Notes: a model not told the origin generated them from the letters alone. Shown: positions 43,924 to 52,562, numbered from the stretch's first letter. The stretch is 64,000 bases of DNA from an uncultured Dysosmobacter sp. (GCF_947631165.1 NZ_CANRKH010000006.1:1-64000), one strand, 5' to 3'. Numbers and translations are program-made.

Positions 43924-44652
43924 ATGACAATGATTCGAAAAGACGGACGGGCGTTTGACCAGCTGCGCCCCATCAAGATCACCACGGATTTCGTGAAATT
44001 CGCGGAGGGCAGCTGCCTTATCGAGTGCGGCGACACCAAGGTCCTCTGCTGCGCCAGTGTGGAGGACCGCACTCCGCCCCACGTGCCGGAGGGCCGGGGC
44101 TGGGTCACCGCTGAGTACTCCATGCTGCCCCGGGCCAACCGGGAGCGGAGCAGGCGGGACGTGGCCAAGCTGAAGCTCAGCCCCCGCAGCGCGGAGATCC
44201 AGAGGCTGGTGGGCCGGAGCCTGCGGGCCGCCGTGGATATGGAAAAGCTGGGGGAGCATACCATCACCATCGACTGCGACGTGCTCCAGGGTGACGGCGG
44301 GACCCGGACGGCCTCCGTCACCGGCGGCTTCATCGCCCTGGCCCTGGCCTGCCGGAAGCTGGTGGAGGACGGCGTTCTTGCCGCCAGCCCCATTCGCCAC
44401 TATGTCACCGGCATTTCCGCCGGCATTGTGGACGATACGGCCCTGCTGGACCTGCAGTACAGCGAGGACAGCCGCGCTCAGGTGGACCTGAACTGCGTGA
44501 TGAACGAGCAGGGGGAGATCATTGAGGTCCAGGGCACCGGCGAGGGCCGGGCTTTCACCCTGGCGGAGCAGCAGGAGCTGGTGCGCCTGTGCGCCAAGGG
44601 GAACCGGGAGCTTCTGGCCATTCAGAAAAAAGCGCTGGGAGGAAAGGCTTGA
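43924..44652 (+). CDS. rph: Ribonuclease PH
   Basis: The 242-residue phosphorolytic 3'-5' exoribonuclease trims tRNA 3' ends. Motifs: RKDGRAFDQLRPIKI, GDTKVLCCASVEDRTPPH, GRGWVTAEYSMLPRANRER, TITIDCDVLQGDGGTRTASV and ISAGIVDDTALLDLQYSED. Two ATGs (43924, 43930) are possible starts behind AGAGGA. The stop overlaps the rdgB start by one base, a pairing conserved in Firmicutes. Confidence 0.96.
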   Translation: MTMIRKDGRAFDQLRPIKITTDFVKFAEGSCLIECGDTKVLCCASVEDRTPPHVPEGRGWVTAEYSMLPRANRERSRRDVAKLKLSPRSAEIQRLVGRSLRAAVDMEKLGEHTITIDCDVLQGDGGTRTASVTGGFIALALACRKLVEDGVLAASPIRHYVTGISAGIVDDTALLDLQYSEDSRAQVDLNCVMNEQGEIIEVQGTGEGRAFTLAEQQELVRLCAKGNRELLAIQKKALGGKA

Positions 44653-45248
44653 TGGCTGAAAAATTTGTACTTGCGACCCACAATCCGGGGAAGCTGAGGG
44701 AGATGCGCGAGATCCTGGGCAAACTGGGGATCGAAGTGGTCGGCCCCAAAGACCTGGGGATCGACGCGGAGGTGGAGGAGACCGGCACCACCTTTGCCGA
44801 AAATGCCATGCTGAAGGCCAAGGCCGTCTGCAGGGCGGCGAAGCTGCCTGCCATCGCTGACGATTCCGGCCTCTGTGTGGACGCACTGAACGGCGGTCCC
44901 GGGGTCTACTCCGCCCGCTACGGCGGCGAGGGCCTGGACGACAAAGGCCGTTATATGCTGCTGCTGAACAGCCTGCGGGGCCAGTCCAGCCGGAAGGCCC
45001 ACTTTGCCTGCGCCATCGCCTGTGTGTTCCCAAATGGAAAGACGCTGACCGCCGAGGGCCGCTGTGACGGCACCATCGCCTTTGCTCCCATGGGGGAGGG
45101 CGGCTTCGGCTACGACCCGGTGTTCTTCGTGCCGGAGAAGGCCAAGACCTTCGCGCAGCTGACGGACGGGGAGAAGAACGAGATCTCTCACCGGGGGAAA
45201 GCACTGACGGAATTTTCAGAAAAACTTGCAACTTATTTGAAGAAATAA
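44652..45248 (+). CDS. rdgB: RdgB/HAM1 non-canonical purine NTP pyrophosphatase
   Basis: The 198-residue enzyme hydrolyses ITP, dITP and XTP to monophosphates, cleaning the nucleotide pool. Motifs: VLATHNPGKLREMREIL, FAENAMLKAKAV, ADDSGLCVDALNGGPGVYSA, FAPMGEGGFGYDPVFFVPE and KNEISHRGKAL. The chosen start is the ATG overlapping the rph stop; the longer frame has no support. Confidence 0.96.
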   Translation: MAEKFVLATHNPGKLREMREILGKLGIEVVGPKDLGIDAEVEETGTTFAENAMLKAKAVCRAAKLPAIADDSGLCVDALNGGPGVYSARYGGEGLDDKGRYMLLLNSLRGQSSRKAHFACAIACVFPNGKTLTAEGRCDGTIAFAPMGEGGFGYDPVFFVPEKAKTFAQLTDGEKNEISHRGKALTEFSEKLATYLKK

Positions 45249-45276
45249 ACGTCTTATACTTTAAAAGAGAGAAATC

Positions 45277-45507
45277 ATGAAAAACTCGAGGAAATGCCCC
45301 AAGTGCGGCAGTACGGACATCGTGTGCTGCAAGGCCGTGGTCAAAGGGGCGTATGACCGCATCCAGAGAGGCATTGTCGCACAAGCTGACACAGACCGCT
45401 GGGTCTGCTGTGCCTGCGGCTACTGTGAACTGTGGGTTGACCAGGAGGCGCTGAAGGACCTGAGGGAATATTGGGGAGTCCCTGAAGATAACGGAACAGA
45501 AAGGTGA
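45277..45507 (+). CDS. Small zinc-ribbon protein
   Basis: The 76-residue protein has two CxxC pairs, CPKCGSTDIVCC and CCACGYCELWV, forming a probable zinc ribbon around a linker (RIQRGIVAQADTDRW). The pattern is like small predicted nucleic-acid-binding proteins. It lies in the run between rdgB and yhbY, and function is unknown. Ribosome site AGAGAG is weak. Confidence 0.7.
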   Translation: MKNSRKCPKCGSTDIVCCKAVVKGAYDRIQRGIVAQADTDRWVCCACGYCELWVDQEALKDLREYWGVPEDNGTER

Positions 45508-45535
45508 GGCGGAGAGATTATCCGCCGGAAGAGAT

Positions 45536-45871
45536 ATGGAACTGACAAGCAAACAGCGGGCCCAGCTGCGGGGATTGGCCAACACCATCGACACCATCAT
45601 CCACATCGGCAAGGACGGCATTGGCGACAATCTCATCAAGCAGGCTGATGACGCATTGGAGGCCCGGGAACTCATCAAGGGCCGGGTCCTGGACAATAAT
45701 ATCGAGTATGACGCCCGCCTTGCGGCGGCGGAGCTGGCCAAGGCAACCCGCAGCGAGGTGGTCCAGGTGATAGGGACCAAGTTTGTGCTGTACCGGGAGA
45801 GCCACAGCAAGCCCAGGGAGAAGCGCATCCAGCTGGCGAAGAGAAAAACAATGAAGAATGAGAAATTTTAG
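45536..45871 (+). CDS. yhbY: YhbY/CRM-domain RNA-binding protein
   Basis: The 111-residue CRM-domain protein has LTSKQRAQLRGLANTIDTII, HIGKDGIGDNLIKQADDALE, RELIKGRVL and the GTKFVLYRE end of the fold. Homologues bind pre-50S ribosomal particles. Its place before nadD matches yqeI of Bacillus, supporting a ribosome-assembly role. Confidence 0.93.
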   Translation: MELTSKQRAQLRGLANTIDTIIHIGKDGIGDNLIKQADDALEARELIKGRVLDNNIEYDARLAAAELAKATRSEVVQVIGTKFVLYRESHSKPREKRIQLAKRKTMKNEKF

Positions 45872-45972
45872 TGTCCGGCGAAGCCGGACAAATCAAACGA
45901 TTCTGCCTGCGGCGGAATACAGCAATTCTGAACTCCTAATTTCTAATTCCTGATTCGAGAAGAGGAACTGCG

Positions 45973-47163
45973 ATGAAAATTGGCGTTTACGGCGGGACGT
46001 TCAATCCGCCGCATCTGGGGCATATTACCGCCGCCCGGGCGGTGATGGAGCTGCTGAAGCTGGACCGGCTGCTGTTGGTGCCGGCGGGACTGCCGCCCCA
46101 CAAGGCGCTGCCTGCCGGCAGTCCTACACCGGAGCAGCGGCTGGAGATGACCCGGCTGGCGGGAGAGCAGCTGGCCCTGGGCGACCAGGTCAGGACGCTG
46201 GATATAGAGGTATACCGCCAGGGAAAGAGCTTTACCTCCGACACACTGGCACAGATGAAGGCCCAGTATCCGGAGGACGAGCTGTGGCTGCTGATGGGTA
46301 CGGACATGTTCCTGACCCTTCAGGCCTGGCACGAACCGGAAAAGATCCTCTCCCTGGCCGGCATTGCCGCTTTCGGCCGCACGGAGGCGGACACCGAGGA
46401 GCTGTTCGCCGTTCAGCGGGACTATCTTTACAGGACCTATCCTCAGGCGCGGCTCTTCACATTGACCATCCCCGGCGTGGTGGATGTTTCCTCCACGGAG
46501 CTGCGGGAGAAACTGGCGGCGGGGAAGGGGGCCAATCTGCTGGCCCCGGCGGTGTACGGCTACATCCTGCGCCACGGGCTGTACGGGACCCATGCGGATC
46601 TGAAGCGCCTGTCCCTCAGCCAGCTCCGGCCAGTGGCTCTCAGCTATCTGAAGCACCAGCGCATCCCCCATGTGCTGGGAGCGGAGCAGGAGGCCATCCG
46701 CCTGGCGGAGCGCTACGGCGCCGACGTGGAGAAGGCCCGCAGGGCGGCGCTGCTCCACGACTGCACCAAGAAGCTGGACATGGACCAGCAGCTTGCGTTA
46801 TGTAAACAATACGGCATCCAGCTGGATGAGCTGGAGCGGCAGGCTTTGAAGCTGCTCCATGCCAAGACCGGCGCCGCTATTGCCAGGGACGTGTTCGGGA
46901 TGGACGCGGAGATCTGCGAAGCCATCCGATGGCACACTACGGGCCGCGCCGATATGACCAAGCTGGAAAAAATTATTTATCTGGCGGACTATATCGAGCC
47001 GTCCCGGGATTTTCCGGGGGTGGACAAGCTCCGCGAAGTGTGTTATGAAGATCTGGACAAGGGCCTGCTGATGGGCCTGGAGATGACCATCGAGGAAATG
47101 ACGGGTATGGGAAACCCGGTACACCGCGCCACCGTGGAAGCGCGGGACTGGCTGAAAGGATAG
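45973..47163 (+). CDS. nadD: NadD-YqeK fusion: NaMN adenylyltransferase plus HD phosphohydrolase
   Basis: The 396-residue two-domain protein has NadD at residues 1-200 (GVYGGTFNPPHLGHITAARA, nucleotidyltransferase HxGH as HLGH; FSTSELRE-like DVSSTELREKL), making nicotinate adenine dinucleotide. Residues about 205-396 are a YqeK-type HD domain (RRAALLHDCTKKLDMD, HAKTGAAIARDVFG, IRWHTTGRADMTKLEKIIYL, ADYIEPSRDFPG), which cleaves Ap4A symmetrically. The two are separate adjacent genes in Bacillus; here the reading frame is continuous. Confidence 0.93.
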   Translation: MKIGVYGGTFNPPHLGHITAARAVMELLKLDRLLLVPAGLPPHKALPAGSPTPEQRLEMTRLAGEQLALGDQVRTLDIEVYRQGKSFTSDTLAQMKAQYPEDELWLLMGTDMFLTLQAWHEPEKILSLAGIAAFGRTEADTEELFAVQRDYLYRTYPQARLFTLTIPGVVDVSSTELREKLAAGKGANLLAPAVYGYILRHGLYGTHADLKRLSLSQLRPVALSYLKHQRIPHVLGAEQEAIRLAERYGADVEKARRAALLHDCTKKLDMDQQLALCKQYGIQLDELERQALKLLHAKTGAAIARDVFGMDAEICEAIRWHTTGRADMTKLEKIIYLADYIEPSRDFPGVDKLREVCYEDLDKGLLMGLEMTIEEMTGMGNPVHRATVEARDWLKG

Positions 47164-47170
47164 AGATACA

Positions 47171-48721
47171 GTGAACCAGAGAGAAGAAAAGGGCGGGAGC
47201 CGCCTCCAAAAACCGAAAAAAGAAAAAAAACCGAAAAAGCCCAGCCGTCTGACCCGCCAGCAGAAGGTATTGATGGTGATAGCGGTGATCCTGGCGGTGG
47301 TGCTGGTGGCAGTGGTGGCCTGCCAGAGCCTGTTCGTCCGGCCGGACCTGGAGCACAAAAAGAAACCCAATACCGTGACGAAGGACGACGGCACCGTGGA
47401 GGAGATCGACTACGGCGAGGGCGTCCGCCCCAGGGCCGACGGCGAGCGGAAGAGCAAGGACTACTACACGGTGCTGATCCTTGGCCGGGACACGGGGGGC
47501 GGCGGCAACACGGACACCATGCTGCTGGCCAGTTACGATGTGACCAATCAAAAGGCCACCGTTATGTCCATCCCCCGGGACACCATGGTGAATGTGCCAT
47601 GGGACATCAAGCGCATCAACTCCGTTTATAATTATTACGGCGGCGGAGAGAAGGGCATCCAGCATCTCTACAAGGAGATTTCCCAGCTGGTGGGCTTTGA
47701 GCCGGACTTCCAGGTCATCGTGGAGTGGGAGGCCGTGGGCAAGATCGTGGAGGCCATGGGCGGCGTGTGGTTCGACGTGCCCCGGGACATGAATTACGAG
47801 GACCCCTATCAGGACCTGAAGATCCACCAGACCAAGGGCTATCGCCTGCTCTCTGGTGAGGACGCCATGCAGGTGCTTCGCTACCGCCATGACAATGTGA
47901 AGAACGGCATAATGCTGGGCTATCCCGACGGCGACCTGGGCCGCATCAAGACCCAGCAGGCGCTGCTGAAAGCTATGGTGGAGCAGCTTTTGAAGCTGGA
48001 GAACATCACCAAGGTCAACCAGTTCGTCAAGGTGTTTCAGGAGTGCGTGGAGACGGATATGAGCTTCCAGAACATCCTGTGGTTTGCCCAGTCGGCGTAC
48101 CTGGGCGGATTGAAAATGGAAAATGTGAACTTTGTCACCATGCCCAATAAGGGGGCCTATTGCTGGAGCCGCAGCGTAGGCAACAACCAGTCCTATGTGG
48201 TCCCCATCGCCAAGGAACTGCTGGAGCTGGTGAACAACGAGCTCAGCCCCTTTGTGGAGACCTTTACCATGAGCGACCTGGACATCATGTCCGTCAATTC
48301 CGACGGCAGCGTCAGTTCCTCCACCGGCTATGTAGAGGACAAGAAGGCCGCGTCGCCGCCGGTGAAGCCCACCAAGCCCGTGGAGACGGAGGACCCCGAT
48401 GTGGATGAAAACGGCGATCCCATCGACCCTAACGGCGGCGGGACCATCGTGGTGGACCCCACTGCCGATCCCAATACCGGCACAGTCACCGATCCTGGCA
48501 CGATTACCGATCCTGGCGCCGTGACAGACCCGACCACCAGCACGGACCCCAATGTCCCCGGCGGCGGGCTGGACGTCAATGATCCCGGCATCGTAGACCC
48601 CGGGGCCGTCGATCCCACCGCTGGCTATCCTGGCACGACTCCGCCGGATGGCGGCGGAGAGGCTCCGGCGGAGCCGGACGTCCCGGATTTTTCCGTGATC
48701 GAGCCGCCGCCGGCGGCGTAA
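47171..48721 (+). CDS. LytR-CpsA-Psr (LCP) family protein 1
   Basis: The 516-residue membrane-bound LCP ligase attaches wall polymers to peptidoglycan. One transmembrane helix near residues 35-57 (VLMVIAVILAVVLVAVVA), then the LCP catalytic domain (YYTVLILGRDTGGGGNTDTM, MSIPRDTMVNVP, NSVYNYYGGGEKGIQHL, LSGEDAMQVLRYRHDN). The last 120 residues are a Pro/Asp/Thr-rich tail with DPGTITDPGAVTDP-like repeats, ending IEPPPAA. GTG start, seven bases after nadD. Confidence 0.92.
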   Translation: MNQREEKGGSRLQKPKKEKKPKKPSRLTRQQKVLMVIAVILAVVLVAVVACQSLFVRPDLEHKKKPNTVTKDDGTVEEIDYGEGVRPRADGERKSKDYYTVLILGRDTGGGGNTDTMLLASYDVTNQKATVMSIPRDTMVNVPWDIKRINSVYNYYGGGEKGIQHLYKEISQLVGFEPDFQVIVEWEAVGKIVEAMGGVWFDVPRDMNYEDPYQDLKIHQTKGYRLLSGEDAMQVLRYRHDNVKNGIMLGYPDGDLGRIKTQQALLKAMVEQLLKLENITKVNQFVKVFQECVETDMSFQNILWFAQSAYLGGLKMENVNFVTMPNKGAYCWSRSVGNNQSYVVPIAKELLELVNNELSPFVETFTMSDLDIMSVNSDGSVSSSTGYVEDKKAASPPVKPTKPVETEDPDVDENGDPIDPNGGGTIVVDPTADPNTGTVTDPGTITDPGAVTDPTTSTDPNVPGGGLDVNDPGIVDPGAVDPTAGYPGTTPPDGGGEAPAEPDVPDFSVIEPPPAA

Positions 48722-48730
48722 GGAGACGAT

Positions 48731-50161
48731 ATGCCGGATACAGAGAGACGCCCTGAGGCCCAGGAAAACGGCAGATGTGTGCGGAAAAAGAAAGACCGCC
48801 TGACCAGGGGCCAAAGGCTGCTGATGGCCTTGGCCGTCCTGTTGGCGGCGGCGCTGGCGGTCACGCTGGCGCACCGAAAGCTGGTGGCACGGCCGGATAT
48901 TGAAAAAACGCCTCTGGTGGATGGGCTGGTGTCCGCCAATGAGGCGGATACGGATGCAGGCATCCGTCCCAAGGTAGACGGCCAGCGGAAAAGTGCGGAC
49001 TATTATACGGTGCTGATCCTTGGCCGGGACACGGGGGGCGGCGGCAATACGGATACCATGCTGCTGGCCAGTTATGATGTGACCAACCAGAAGGCCACCG
49101 TCATGTCCATCCCCCGGGATACCATGGTCAACGTTTCCTGGGACGTGAAAAAGATCAACTCCGTATACAACAGCTGCGGCGGAGGAGAAGAGGGTATCCA
49201 GGGCCTGTACAGGGAGATCTCCCAGCTGGTGGGCTTTGAGCCGGATTTTCGGGTCGTGCTGGAATGGGAGGCCGTGGGCGCTTTGGTGGAGGCCATCGGC
49301 GGTGTAGAGTTCGATGTTCCCTACGACATGGACTATGACGACGATGTGCAGGACCTGCATATCCACCAGGCGGCGGGAGTCCGCAGGCTGTCCGGCGAGG
49401 ACGCTATGCAGGTCATCCGCTGGCGGGAGAACAACAACGACAGCCCATACGGCTACCGCAAACGGGACGGCGGCATCGGGGATTCCGGCCGAATGAAGGT
49501 CCAGCAGGCGTTTTTGAAGGCGGTCATCCAGCAGACCCTGACGATCCAGAATGCCCTCAATATCCGCAAGATCGCCAAGGTGTTTCAGGAACATGTGGAT
49601 ACCGACCTGGCGTTCTCCAACATCTGCTGGTTCGCGGAGCAGGCGGTGCTGGGCGGCCTGCAAACGGAGGATGTGGAATTCCTCACCATGCCCTATCGGG
49701 GCGCCAACGCTTACAGCCGCTATTACACCAAGCTCAACGGAAGCTATTCGGAGCTGGCTTATGTGACCCCGGTAGCCGATGAGCTGCTGGAGCTTGTGAA
49801 TGAGAAGCTGAGCCCCTTTGCGGAGATCTTTACTCTGGCGGATCTGGATATTATGTCTGTCAATGCCGACGGGTCTATCAGCTCCACCACCGGTCATGTG
49901 GAGGACAGTCAGGCGGCCGGGCCGCCGGTGAAGTCCGCCGCGAAGCCGTCGGAGACCCCATCGGAGGAAGCGCCCGCCGCCGCCCCGCCGGATGTTTCAG
50001 CAGAGACGCCGTCAATGCCGGAAGAGGAAGCAACCGCGCCCCCGGAAGAGTCGCCGGCCGCGGAGCCGCCTGTTATAGAGGATCCCGCGGAGCCGCCGGA
50101 GGTCTCCGCACCAGATGAAGAGGAAATATTCAGTACCATTGAGCCGCCTCCGGCGGCCTAG
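48731..50161 (+). CDS. LytR-CpsA-Psr (LCP) family protein 2
   Basis: The 476-residue paralogue of the preceding protein has a transmembrane helix (LLMALAVLLAAALAVTLA), an LCP domain with the same YYTVLILGRDTGGGGNTDTM and MSIPRDTMVNVS segments, then a shorter acidic Pro/Ala/Glu tail. It ends in the same IEPPPAA motif, suggesting a conserved C-terminal signal or interaction peptide. The gap to the first gene is nine bases. Both sit between yqeK and rsfS of the conserved order. Confidence 0.92.
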   Translation: MPDTERRPEAQENGRCVRKKKDRLTRGQRLLMALAVLLAAALAVTLAHRKLVARPDIEKTPLVDGLVSANEADTDAGIRPKVDGQRKSADYYTVLILGRDTGGGGNTDTMLLASYDVTNQKATVMSIPRDTMVNVSWDVKKINSVYNSCGGGEEGIQGLYREISQLVGFEPDFRVVLEWEAVGALVEAIGGVEFDVPYDMDYDDDVQDLHIHQAAGVRRLSGEDAMQVIRWRENNNDSPYGYRKRDGGIGDSGRMKVQQAFLKAVIQQTLTIQNALNIRKIAKVFQEHVDTDLAFSNICWFAEQAVLGGLQTEDVEFLTMPYRGANAYSRYYTKLNGSYSELAYVTPVADELLELVNEKLSPFAEIFTLADLDIMSVNADGSISSTTGHVEDSQAAGPPVKSAAKPSETPSEEAPAAAPPDVSAETPSMPEEEATAPPEESPAAEPPVIEDPAEPPEVSAPDEEEIFSTIEPPPAA

Positions 50162-50185
50162 ATTGGAATAGAAAGGAATGACCAT

Positions 50186-50548
50186 ATGATACCAAAAGAA
50201 TTGGCGATCATTGCCGCCAAGGCCCTGGACGAGAAAAAGGGCAGAGAGATCAGCGCCATTCAGGTGACGGAACAGACGACTCTGGCGGATTACTTCGTCA
50301 TTGCCACTGGCAGTTCCAACACGCAGATCAACGCCTTGTCCGGCGCTGTGGAAAAAGCCATGAAGGAGCAGGCGGGGGAGGACCCCCTGCGCCGGGAAGG
50401 CTACCGGGAGGGAACCTGGGTCTTGCTGGACTACGGCTGCGTGGTGGTCCATATCTTCTCCGAAGAGGCCCGGGAGTTTTACGCCCTGGAGAGATTGTGG
50501 CACGACGGTACGCCCCTGGACCTGAGCGGCGTGCTGACGAGAGACTGA
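50186..50548 (+). CDS. rsfS: Ribosomal silencing factor RsfS
   Basis: The 120-residue RsfS (YqeL/Iojap) protein binds L14 and prevents subunit joining when translation should be low. Motifs: QTTLADYFVIATGSSNTQIN, EGTWVLLDYGCVVVHIFSEE, REFYALERLWHDG. The last 27 codons lie in an 81-base segment repeated exactly 208 bases downstream, beyond the stop. Confidence 0.95.
   Translation: MIPKELAIIAAKALDEKKGREISAIQVTEQTTLADYFVIATGSSNTQINALSGAVEKAMKEQAGEDPLRREGYREGTWVLLDYGCVVVHIFSEEAREFYALERLWHDGTPLDLSGVLTRD
50468..50548 (+). repeat. 81-bp direct repeat, copy 1 (3' end of rsfS)
   Basis: It begins GCCCGGGAGTTTTACGCC and ends with the rsfS stop codon. It is identical base for base to 50676-50756. Confidence 0.92.
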
Positions 50549-50675
50549 GGGCCTCCCGCGCCGAGTGGCGCGTCCAAGCGTTTTGCCGCAGGCAAAACCT
50601 TGAAATGGGCGGGCTTTGCCTGCCGATTTGAGTCTGATCACGGGGTCCCCGCAAAATTGAAAATTTTGTGGGGCT
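50549..50675. repeat. Intergenic repeat element, copy A
   Basis: A 127-base GC-rich palindromic element contains GCCGAGTGGCGCGTCCAAG, GTTTTGCCGCAGGCAAAAC, TGAAATGGGCG and CCCCGCAAAATTGAAAATTT. The same blocks in the same order occur after leuS (56718-56825). It lies exactly between the two 81-bp repeats. Confidence 0.75.
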
Positions 50676-50756
50676 GCCCGGGAGTTTTACGCCCTGGAGA
50701 GATTGTGGCACGACGGTACGCCCCTGGACCTGAGCGGCGTGCTGACGAGAGACTGA
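50676..50756 (+). repeat. 81-bp direct repeat, copy 2 (rsfS tail duplicate)
   Basis: Exact copy of the last 81 bases of rsfS including the stop. It has no start codon or ribosome site and is not expected to be translated on its own. Confidence 0.92.
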
Positions 50757-50814
50757 AGGCCCCTTGTAACTTTTGTTACAGATCTGTCATCAAATTGTAG
50801 TAGACATAAAATCG

Positions 50815-50860
50815 TCCCACCCTTATACTGATATCAAAATCAGATAAGGGTGGGATCTTT
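50815..50860 (+). promoter_or_regulatory. Hairpin over the translation start of the next gene
   Basis: TCCCACCCTTAT-A-CTGAT pairs with ATCAG-ATAAGGGTGGGA (one bulge) and is followed by TCTTTTTG. The right arm contains the only ribosome-site-like sequence and the T-run includes the TTG start of the gene at 50861. It may be a terminator, an attenuator, or both. Confidence 0.55.
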
Positions 50861-51655
50861 TTGAAAAAACAGTGGATCTTGGGCGGCGCGGGCCTGCTGG
50901 CGGCGGCAGTGCTGGTGGGTTGCCTGTGGCTGGCGCGGCAGCCGGTGGAGACGGCCCCAGAAACAGGCATGAAGAAGTTGGAGACCGTGGAGAAGATCGC
51001 GGCAGAAGAGCCGCGGAAAAATATGCTGCCGGGCCTGGACACGGACGCCGTGACGGCAGCCATGCCGGAGGCGGACCAAGCGGCTTTTACACTGTTTCTG
51101 CCTGTTTTGAGAGGGGAGGCAGCCTTCCAATGGGTAGCTGGGCCGTATGATGGCAATGAAAGCACATGGGAACCTATTGACGCAACCCTGGCGGACTTTC
51201 ATGACCAGCTTTGGGACGGCTTTGCCATCGAAGATCCGCCAGAGACCCTGACCCTGGACCGGTTGGCTGTCCAGGATGTGGACGGCGACGGGGAACTGGA
51301 GCTGGTACTGCTGTTCCAGGACGGGGCCTACCAGTACCTGATCCTCCGCCGGGAGGGCGAGACAGTCTATGGCACCAGTATGGGGGTGCGATGGTTTGAG
51401 GAGCTCCAGACCAGTGGCGTTTACATCGGTTCCGGCGGAGCCGGAGACCACACCTACCATCGGATGACCTTTGAGGACGGCCGCTTTGCGGACCGGGAGC
51501 TGGCCCGCAAGGTCGAGGGAGCCAGCGGCGCCGTCTATACATTGGACGGTCAGGAGACGACTAAGGAGGCCTTCGACGGCTGGTACGCGGAGAACATGCC
51601 GGGCGGCGTTATCTGGTACGCTCCCGACGGCACTCCGTTTCAGGACGGCATGTGA
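50861..51655 (+). CDS. Putative lipoprotein, unknown function
   Basis: The 264-residue protein with a TTG start has N terminus MKKQWILGGAGLLAAAVLVG then Cys, forming a lipobox (LVGC). The middle contains VQDVDGDGELELVLLFQDG, an Asp-rich FG-GAP/dockerin-like calcium loop. No enzyme motif. It is flanked by its own hairpin and a terminator, so it is a single unit. The start is uncertain because it lies in the T-run of a hairpin. Confidence 0.65.
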   Translation: MKKQWILGGAGLLAAAVLVGCLWLARQPVETAPETGMKKLETVEKIAAEEPRKNMLPGLDTDAVTAAMPEADQAAFTLFLPVLRGEAAFQWVAGPYDGNESTWEPIDATLADFHDQLWDGFAIEDPPETLTLDRLAVQDVDGDGELELVLLFQDGAYQYLILRREGETVYGTSMGVRWFEELQTSGVYIGSGGAGDHTYHRMTFEDGRFADRELARKVEGASGAVYTLDGQETTKEAFDGWYAENMPGGVIWYAPDGTPFQDGM

Positions 51656-51673
51656 ACACTGTTTATATGAAAA

Positions 51674-51707
51674 ACAAAATCCCTCCGATCCATCGGAGGG
51701 ATTTTGT
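51674..51707. terminator. Bidirectional terminator
   Basis: ACAAAATCCCTCCGAT and ATCGGAGGGATTTTGT are perfect arms. It separates the convergent lipoprotein and degV genes. Confidence 0.92.
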
Positions 51708-51711
51708 GATG

Positions 51712-52557
51712 TCAGCCATTGATGAAAAACGCTGCCGCAATAGCGCCGGGGCCGGCGTGGGTACCAATGGTGCTGCCGATGGCGGAGATGGGGAGCCGCT
51801 CCGTATGTCCGGCGTAGAGGGGGGCGCTGTCGGCGATGTATTTTTGCAGCAGCGCGTCGCTGAGGCCGCTGTATGCCAGGCAGTAGGGCTTTTCAAAATT
51901 GATGCCGCCGCACTTCCGCACTAGCTCCGTAAGCATGTTGCTGCCATTTTTGGAGCCGCGGGCCTTGCCCAGAATGGCCACTTCACCGTGTTCGATGGCG
52001 ATGACCGGCTTGATGGAGAGGAGGGAACCGGCCAGGGCCACGGCGGGGGAGATACGGCCGCCCTTTTTCAGGTATTCCAGGGTGTCCAGTAGGGCGATAA
52101 GGCGGATATTTTTCTTCTCCCGCTCCAGCGTTTCGGCGATCTGGGCGGCGGTCAGCCCCTGGTCCCGCAGCCGCACAGCCAGCTCCACCAGGATGCGCTG
52201 GCCGATGCAGACGTTTTCACTGTCTACCACCGCGGCAGGGACCTCCTCTGCCGCGATGCGGGCGCTCTGGCAGCAGCCGGAGAGCTTGGAGGATAGGGTC
52301 ACGCACAGCGCCTCATCTCCCGCATCCACGGCGGAGCGGAAGGCCTGCTCGTATTCGTAAGGGGTCATTTGGCTGGTGGTGGGCAGAGTGTCGGACTCCA
52401 CCAGCCGCTGAAAGAACTGGCGGTTGTCCATGGTGACGCCGTCCAGAAATTCCTGGCCGTCGAAAATGGTACGGAGCGGCAGCACACGGATGCCCCTGGC
52501 CGCTGCCTCTGCTTGGGTGATGTCGCTGGCGGAATCGGTGATGATCTGAACAGACAT
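51712..52557 (-). CDS. DegV family fatty-acid-binding protein
   Basis: The 281-residue protein opens with VQIITDSASDITQAEA and carries the substrate segments TSQMTPYEYEQAF and VTLSSKLSGCCQSARIA, plus LKKGGRISPAVALAGSLLSI and a C-terminal ISAIGSTIGTHAGPGAIAAA. DegV (FakB-like) proteins present fatty acids to a kinase. It lies five bases after a MarR regulator and is likely cotranscribed. Confidence 0.93.
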   Translation of the reverse strand: MSVQIITDSASDITQAEAAARGIRVLPLRTIFDGQEFLDGVTMDNRQFFQRLVESDTLPTTSQMTPYEYEQAFRSAVDAGDEALCVTLSSKLSGCCQSARIAAEEVPAAVVDSENVCIGQRILVELAVRLRDQGLTAAQIAETLEREKKNIRLIALLDTLEYLKKGGRISPAVALAGSLLSIKPVIAIEHGEVAILGKARGSKNGSNMLTELVRKCGGINFEKPYCLAYSGLSDALLQKYIADSAPLYAGHTERLPISAIGSTIGTHAGPGAIAAAFFING

Positions 52558-52562
52558 ATGGT

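Noticed and set aside
47540..49110. Apparent long direct repeat in the LCP region
   Set aside because: The repeated segments are the conserved LCP catalytic core of two paralogous genes, not a mobile or satellite repeat.
46973..49897. 974-codon minus-strand frame across the LCP genes
   Set aside because: Antisense shadow of two genuine LCP genes; its repeats only mirror their conserved domains.
50585..50800. Small frame spanning the repeat element after rsfS
   Set aside because: It reads through a dispersed non-coding repeat and the duplicated rsfS tail in a different frame; not a gene.
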